From the NCBI GenBank assembly GCA_964545875.1, contig CAZJHH010000003.1, forward strand, positions 1 through 64,000: a stretch of DNA of 64,000 nucleotides, given 5' to 3'. The translations under genes were made by a program, and so were the position numbers. Of this stretch, positions 59,758 through 64,000 are shown piece after piece. This stretch comes from DAIPKP01 sp964545875. Its GTDB lineage: Bacteria; Synergistota; Synergistia; Synergistales; Aminiphilaceae. The first letter of the stretch is position 1. Each line of letters starts with the position of its first letter. The notes under the pieces are model-generated. The model saw nothing but the letters and a program-made list of their open reading frames with translations, made no database searches and had not been told where the DNA came from.

Positions 59758-61143
59758 TTAGTAGGTCCACTCGAAGGGATCCGCCCCGGCTTCCACGATG
59801 CGTCGCTGCATGTCCTCCCGATACCGGATAAAATCCTCCTCGGTGCGTCCCTCCACCCGGGCCACGAGAACCGGCTGGGTGTTGGAGGCCCGCAGAAGGC
59901 CCCACCCGTTGGGATAGAGAATGCGTACTCCGTCCACGGTGATGGCGTCGTAATCCTCCAGAGCGCTCTCCTTGACCTTTTCCACCACCTGGAACTTGGC
60001 GGCATCCGGGCAGGAAAAACGAGTTTCCGCAGTGCTGCAGTATTTGGGAATTCGGGCCACCATATCAGAAAGTTTCTCCTCCCGGTTCGAAAGAATCCGC
60101 ATGAGTCTTCCCGCGGCATAGAAGGAGTCGTCGAAGCCGAAGTATTCGTCCGCGAAGAACATGTGTCCCGAGACCTCCCCGGCGAAAAGCGCATGAATTT
60201 CCTTCATCTTCGCTTTGATGAGGGAATGTCCGGATTTCCAGAAGACCGGTTTACCCCCCAGGCGCTCCACTTCATCCACCAGGGCCTGGGAACATTTTAC
60301 CTCGATAATGGCCTCCGCCCCAGGGTGTTTGGCGAGGATTTCCTCCCAGTAGAGAGCCATGAGAGTGTCCCCCCAGATGACCTCTCCCTGGTCATCCACC
60401 ACGCCGATGCGATCCGCATCGCCGTCGAAGCCCACTCCGAAATCGGCTCCCTCCCGGCGCACCCTTTCGATGAGGGTTACCAGGTTTTCCCGTACCGTGG
60501 GATCCGGATGATGGTTCGGAAAGGTGCCGTCCGGGGTGTCGAAGAGAGGAATAAAGTCGCAGGGGAGTTTGGCGAAGAAGTCGTTCATGAGAAGGCTGGC
60601 AGCGCCATTTCCCGCATCTCCCACCACCTTGAGCCTCCGGGGGCCGAGGTGGAGTTTGGATTCCAGCATCTCCAGGTAGGCTTTTCCTGTTTCCCGCTCT
60701 GCCAGGGTTCCCTCCCGGAAGGTTTCCGCGAAGTCTTTTTCCCGGATGATCCGAAGGATTTCCTGAATCTGCTCTCCGTAGAGAGTAACCTTACCTATGC
60801 CGAGTTTGAGGCCGTTCATCTCCTTGGGATTGTGGCTTCCCGTAACCATTACTCCCCCGGGGGATTCAAGGTGCAGCATGCTCCAGTAGAAGGCGGGGGT
60901 GGTGACCTTTCCTACGCTGACCACGTTTATTCCCACGGAACGCAATCCCGCGGTGACGTTCTCCATGATTCGGGGAGTGGACATGCGGATATCCCCTCCC
61001 ACTACGGCCCTGGAGATGTTCTGCCGCTGCAGCCATGTTCCGTAGGCTCTGCCGATGGACTCCACCACCGATGGAGTGAGCTCGCTATCCGCAATGCCTC
61101 GAATATCGTACTCCCGAAAAATATGCTCCGGAATCTGTGCCAT
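59758..61143 (-). CDS. Phosphomannomutase/phosphoglucomutase
   Basis: Predicted 461-residue cytoplasmic alpha-D-phosphohexomutase. The four family loops are visible: catalytic serine loop VMVTGSHNPKEMNG, metal loop GFDGDADRIGV, sugar-binding loop FAGEVSGHMFF (GEMSGH type) and phosphate loop RASNTQPVLVARVE. FREYDIRG at the N-terminus is typical of the ManB/AlgC class. It interconverts hexose 1- and 6-phosphates for polysaccharide or lipid-linked sugar synthesis. AAGGAGGG precedes the ATG at 61143. Confidence 0.93.
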   Translation of the reverse strand: MAQIPEHIFREYDIRGIADSELTPSVVESIGRAYGTWLQRQNISRAVVGGDIRMSTPRIMENVTAGLRSVGINVVSVGKVTTPAFYWSMLHLESPGGVMVTGSHNPKEMNGLKLGIGKVTLYGEQIQEILRIIREKDFAETFREGTLAERETGKAYLEMLESKLHLGPRRLKVVGDAGNGAASLLMNDFFAKLPCDFIPLFDTPDGTFPNHHPDPTVRENLVTLIERVRREGADFGVGFDGDADRIGVVDDQGEVIWGDTLMALYWEEILAKHPGAEAIIEVKCSQALVDEVERLGGKPVFWKSGHSLIKAKMKEIHALFAGEVSGHMFFADEYFGFDDSFYAAGRLMRILSNREEKLSDMVARIPKYCSTAETRFSCPDAAKFQVVEKVKESALEDYDAITVDGVRILYPNGWGLLRASNTQPVLVARVEGRTEEDFIRYREDMQRRIVEAGADPFEWTY

Positions 61144-61314
61144 AAATCGTCCCTCCTTAGATGTTTTCCATATCATGATAAAGTCAGGGGCTTCGTTTCC
61201 TCCTGAAGAGAGTTGCAGATAAGGGATGATTCTTTATGGAAGGCCGCTGCGGAGGAAGGAAAACCCTGCTATAGTGTACCTGTTTCTTCCAGGAACGGAA
61301 AGGACGGATTCGCA

Positions 61315-62241
61315 TTGAAGGGTATGCAGCTCGTATTTCCTCTGCTTTGCATCATGGCCATCGGTTATGCGGCACGCCGCAGAAACGTACTCACTCCCGA
61401 AGTCTGTACAAAGCTCAATCTTCTTCTTTTCTGGGTGATCAACCCGGCCATTCTCTTTCGAAGCACCTATCTCATGGGGGCGGGATCCGAGGTGTCCCGT
61501 TCCTTTCTTCTGGTCATGTATGCTTCCTTTCTTGCGGTGCCGCCTCTGGCATGGATTTTGGGGAGATTTCTTCGTCTTCCCCGGGAGCGGCTGGGGGTTT
61601 CGGTGCTGGTCTCCATCCGATCCAATAACGTCTTTATGGGTATTCCCGTCATCTCCATGGCTCTGGGAGATGCGGGAATGGAGGTTTATTCCCTCTTTCT
61701 CGCCTTCGGCATGGCGGGGTTCATGGTGATTTCCATCGCCTGGGGAGAGTCCGCCTTTTCAGGGAGGCTTTCTCTTCGTTCTTTGGGGAATACCTTTCTC
61801 AAGGTTCTGAAAAACCCCTTGGTTCTCTCCTGTCTCGGAGGTATGGGGCTGGGGGCGCTCTTTTCGGGGATACTCCCTTCGGGGATCGAAACGAGCATGC
61901 GCATTCTCGGCAGCAGCGCCAGCGGCATGGCCCTCCTGGCTCTGGGATCCACTCTGCGGCCGGAGAGGCTTTTTCAGGGGCTTCGGCAGAGCTGGCGGGA
62001 CGTGTGCATGAAGCTTTTGGTTCATCCCGGAGTGGTGTGGCTGCTGTGTCGGTTTTTCTCTCTCCCCCCGGTGACGGAACATACCCTGGTGCTTCTGGCG
62101 GCACTTCCTGCGGCGATCAACAACTTTCCTCTCGCCCAGGGCATGGGAATGGATGCGGAGTATGCCGCAGAGGTTATCGCCACCACCACCATCGTCTCGG
62201 TGGGTACCATTCCCCTCTGGATCGGCATTCTCGGGGTTTGA
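61315..62241 (+). CDS. AEC family transporter (auxin efflux carrier-like)
   Basis: Predicted 308-residue inner-membrane protein with about ten helices. FPLLCIMAIGYAARRR at the N-terminus, NNVFMGIPVISMALGD in the middle and the AALPAAINNFPLAQ / GMDAEYAAEVIATTTIVS region are the AEC landmarks. Members export or exchange organic acids and amino-acid-derived carboxylates. The TTG at 61315 has AAAGGA 10 nt upstream; the ATG at 61324 is the alternative. Confidence 0.85.
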   Translation: MKGMQLVFPLLCIMAIGYAARRRNVLTPEVCTKLNLLLFWVINPAILFRSTYLMGAGSEVSRSFLLVMYASFLAVPPLAWILGRFLRLPRERLGVSVLVSIRSNNVFMGIPVISMALGDAGMEVYSLFLAFGMAGFMVISIAWGESAFSGRLSLRSLGNTFLKVLKNPLVLSCLGGMGLGALFSGILPSGIETSMRILGSSASGMALLALGSTLRPERLFQGLRQSWRDVCMKLLVHPGVVWLLCRFFSLPPVTEHTLVLLAALPAAINNFPLAQGMGMDAEYAAEVIATTTIVSVGTIPLWIGILGV

Positions 62242-62292
62242 GCACTTCCGGAAGCACGGAGCCTTTCACAAATCGGGAAACCCGGAATACGG

Positions 62293-62308
62293 GGACATGT
62301 GCATGTCC
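62293..62308 (+). repeat. Short palindrome before the GNAT fusion gene
   Basis: GGACATG-TG-CATGTCC lies directly before the AAGGAGG of the gene at 62324. It could fold as a hairpin or serve as an operator. Confidence 0.35.
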
Positions 62309-62323
62309 TAAGGAGGTTTTTTC

Positions 62324-63832
62324 ATGAAATCTAAAGAACCTTGCCCCTGCACTCTTACCGTTCCTTTTCGGGAGGACTGGATGGAGACGGTCTCCTTTTT
62401 CGTGCGCCAAGGTGCCCGGAGCTGGGGCTATTCCTCCAAAGAGCAGAGTTATTACGAACTTGCGGCGGAGGAGATTTTCGGAGGTCTTATCGAAGGAAAC
62501 GAGCCTGAGGGAGTCGTGACGGTGCTCTTGCAGGATGCCCCCCTGGGCATGGCGGTGCTCTTTCGGGATAAGGGCGCTCCCGTGGATATTCATGCCCTTC
62601 CGGAGTATCGCCCCGAGAACCCCGAGGAAGAGGATTTTCGAGGACTTCGGATTTTTCTCGCCCGGAGCTTCATGGATGAAGTTGCCTTCGAAAACCGGGG
62701 TATTCAGGGGCGGGAGGTCCGAATTATGCGTTACCGGTCATCCCGAGAGGAGACGGTTCCTTTCCGGGAAGCATCCCCGGACGTTTCGGAGCCCTCCGAA
62801 AGAGAGAGAAACGTCCCGGAAACCTGGGAGATCCGCCCCATGCGCTCCGAGGAGGCCCTGGGAGTTTCCCGCTGTGCCTGGGCCGCCTACGGCTACTCCT
62901 ACTGCGAACATATTTACTATCCCGAACGGGTGGCGGAGCTCAACCTACGGGGAGCGGTGCGCTCCTTCGTGGCGGTTACCGGAGAAGGTGAGATCATGGG
63001 GCATGCCTGGCTCTCCTTTCTTCCCACAGATCCCGGAATTGCAGAAATGGGAGGAGCCTTTGTGGATCCTCGTTATCGGGGGCTGGGATGCCTGGGAGGT
63101 TTTTCCCGGGTTCTCCAGGAAGAGGCCCGAAAAAGCGACCTGGAAGGTGTTTTCGTGGAATCCGTTACCGCCCATGTCTACTCTCAGAAGCCCGTGCATC
63201 AGGATGGTTTTCGGGACTGCCTCCTTCTACTGGGCAAAGTTTCCCGTACCCGGTTCAGAGAGATCGACGAGGAAGAGCGCCAGCGCCTGAGCCTTCTCGT
63301 ATCCTTCCGCTTTTTCCATGCTCCCTCTCCCCGGCGATGCGTCTTTCCTCCGAGGCATGAGGAGATGCTCCGGCAGATCTATGCGCATCTGGGCACTCCC
63401 GTGGAAGAATACGAGCCTTCCGGAGAATCTTCGGAAAAGACGCTCTTTCAGGGGCGGACGGAGCTTCAGGTGACGGCGGATATGCAGCATCGGAGCGCGG
63501 ATATCTGGCTTCGCTCTTACGGAAAAGATGCGGAGGAGGAGCTCCGAAGGGTCTTTCGGGGGCTCTGTTACGAGGGAATAGCCTCGATGTACCTCTATCT
63601 TCCCCTGGAAAAGGAAGAAACCGCCCCCTTTTCCTCCAGAGCGGAGGAGCGGGGATTCTTCTTTGCCGGAGTGATGCCGGGATCCACCGGAAAAGATTGG
63701 CTGGTGCTCCAGTATTTGCACGACGTTCTTCTGGACTACCATGCCATACAGTGCGGGGATTCCTTCGGGCAGGCCCTTCTTGCCTACGTGCGGTCCATGG
63801 ACCCCGAGAGGGATCTGCGGCAGAAGGGCTGA
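62324..63832 (+). CDS. Fusion of HATPase-like and GNAT acetyltransferase domains
   Basis: Predicted 502-residue cytoplasmic protein. Residues 10-145 resemble anti-sigma-factor type HATPases: YELAAEEIFGGLIEGNEPEG (the N-box-like region) and ENRGIQGREVRIMRY at its end. Residues 165-300 are a GNAT acetyltransferase with GGAFVDPRYRGLGCLGGFSR as the acetyl-CoA loop. About 200 further residues may form a second, degenerate GNAT-like half. AAGGAGG precedes the ATG. The target is unknown: a switch linking nucleotide or partner binding to acetylation is plausible. Confidence 0.7.
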   Translation: MKSKEPCPCTLTVPFREDWMETVSFFVRQGARSWGYSSKEQSYYELAAEEIFGGLIEGNEPEGVVTVLLQDAPLGMAVLFRDKGAPVDIHALPEYRPENPEEEDFRGLRIFLARSFMDEVAFENRGIQGREVRIMRYRSSREETVPFREASPDVSEPSERERNVPETWEIRPMRSEEALGVSRCAWAAYGYSYCEHIYYPERVAELNLRGAVRSFVAVTGEGEIMGHAWLSFLPTDPGIAEMGGAFVDPRYRGLGCLGGFSRVLQEEARKSDLEGVFVESVTAHVYSQKPVHQDGFRDCLLLLGKVSRTRFREIDEEERQRLSLLVSFRFFHAPSPRRCVFPPRHEEMLRQIYAHLGTPVEEYEPSGESSEKTLFQGRTELQVTADMQHRSADIWLRSYGKDAEEELRRVFRGLCYEGIASMYLYLPLEKEETAPFSSRAEERGFFFAGVMPGSTGKDWLVLQYLHDVLLDYHAIQCGDSFGQALLAYVRSMDPERDLRQKG

Positions 63833-63941
63833 AGCGTTCCATCCTCCATGGCGCCACCAGGAGTGGCTGCCGTACCGGGGCGCGGTTTTTCAACAAGAAA
63901 TCATCCAAATTGGGCAAGGTAAGAAAGGCCGGTGTACTTCA

Positions 63942-64000
63942 TGAAACGGACAAATCCAAACAATTTTCTGGTGGAGCGGCTGAACCGCCTTCTCGCCAGA
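63942..64000 (+). CDS. Start of a gene cut by the window end
   Basis: An ATG preceded by AAAGG opens a frame reading MKRTNPNNFLVERLNRLLA up to the window edge. Too little is present to identify it. Confidence 0.4.

Overview
The window is GC-rich, gene-dense bacterial chromosome from a diderm, anaerobic, amino-acid-using bacterium, very probably a member of the Synergistota. The strongest sign is a secreted beta-propeller protein (18691-20007) ending in a glycine-rich stretch, one cysteine, a hydrophobic helix and basic residues, the layout of the SYNERG-CTERM sorting signal. An outer membrane is implied by a TonB-dependent receptor with its own TonB/ExbBD. Oxygen-sensitive metabolism is implied by a double-cubane dehydratase-type protein with its activase, a corrinoid-protein activator, a proline racemase family enzyme and a gamma-lyase type enzyme. 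I cannot name the genus. No tRNA, rRNA, CRISPR array, insertion sequence or prophage is visible.

Layout. 1-9.2 kb: two modules, each an orphan periplasmic binding protein followed by a c-di-GMP protein (HD-GYP, then GAF-GGDEF), flanking a Na/phosphate symporter-PhoU pair. 9.3-13.4 kb: five overlapping genes (RNase H-SWIM fusion, metallo-hydrolase, SsuABC-like transporter). 13.3-18.3 kb: corrinoid activator, a B12-dependent methionine synthase activation-domain-like protein, and the dccP/dccR-like pair behind a possible leader peptide. 18.3-27.4 kb: a cobalamin riboswitch with promoter and terminator, controlling a nine-gene corrinoid-uptake operon (propeller, TonB receptor, BtuFCD-like transporter, ExbB, ExbD, TonB). 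27.5-31 kb: radical SAM, HypE-like and YwbE genes and an orphan BMP-family binding protein. 31-36 kb (minus): proline racemase family enzyme, and typA with an NTP transferase-HD fusion and a phosphatase. 36-44.6 kb: metallo-hydrolase, diguanylate cyclase, hybrid kinase, binding protein and HD-GYP response regulator. 44.6-48.3 kb (minus): trans-sulfuration enzyme, M18 aminopeptidase and a DapF-fold protein lacking its catalytic cysteines.

48.3-49.4 kb is a gene-free kilobase with a strong minus-strand promoter, a plus-strand promoter and about 395 nt of stem-rich sequence ending in an intrinsic terminator. I read this as an undescribed structured non-coding RNA. It is followed by a second terminator-bearing structured element and then two tandem HD-GYP paralogues. 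52-57.7 kb: a CitA/CitB-type two-component system and a TctCBA tripartite tricarboxylate transporter. 57.7-64 kb: a 4Fe-4S aldo/keto reductase, an unknown secreted protein, a phosphohexomutase, an AEC transporter, a HATPase-GNAT fusion and the first codons of a further gene.

Two themes recur. The first is c-di-GMP signalling: two GGDEF and four HD-GYP proteins, several beside solute-binding proteins that lack transport partners. The second is corrinoid acquisition and reactivation.
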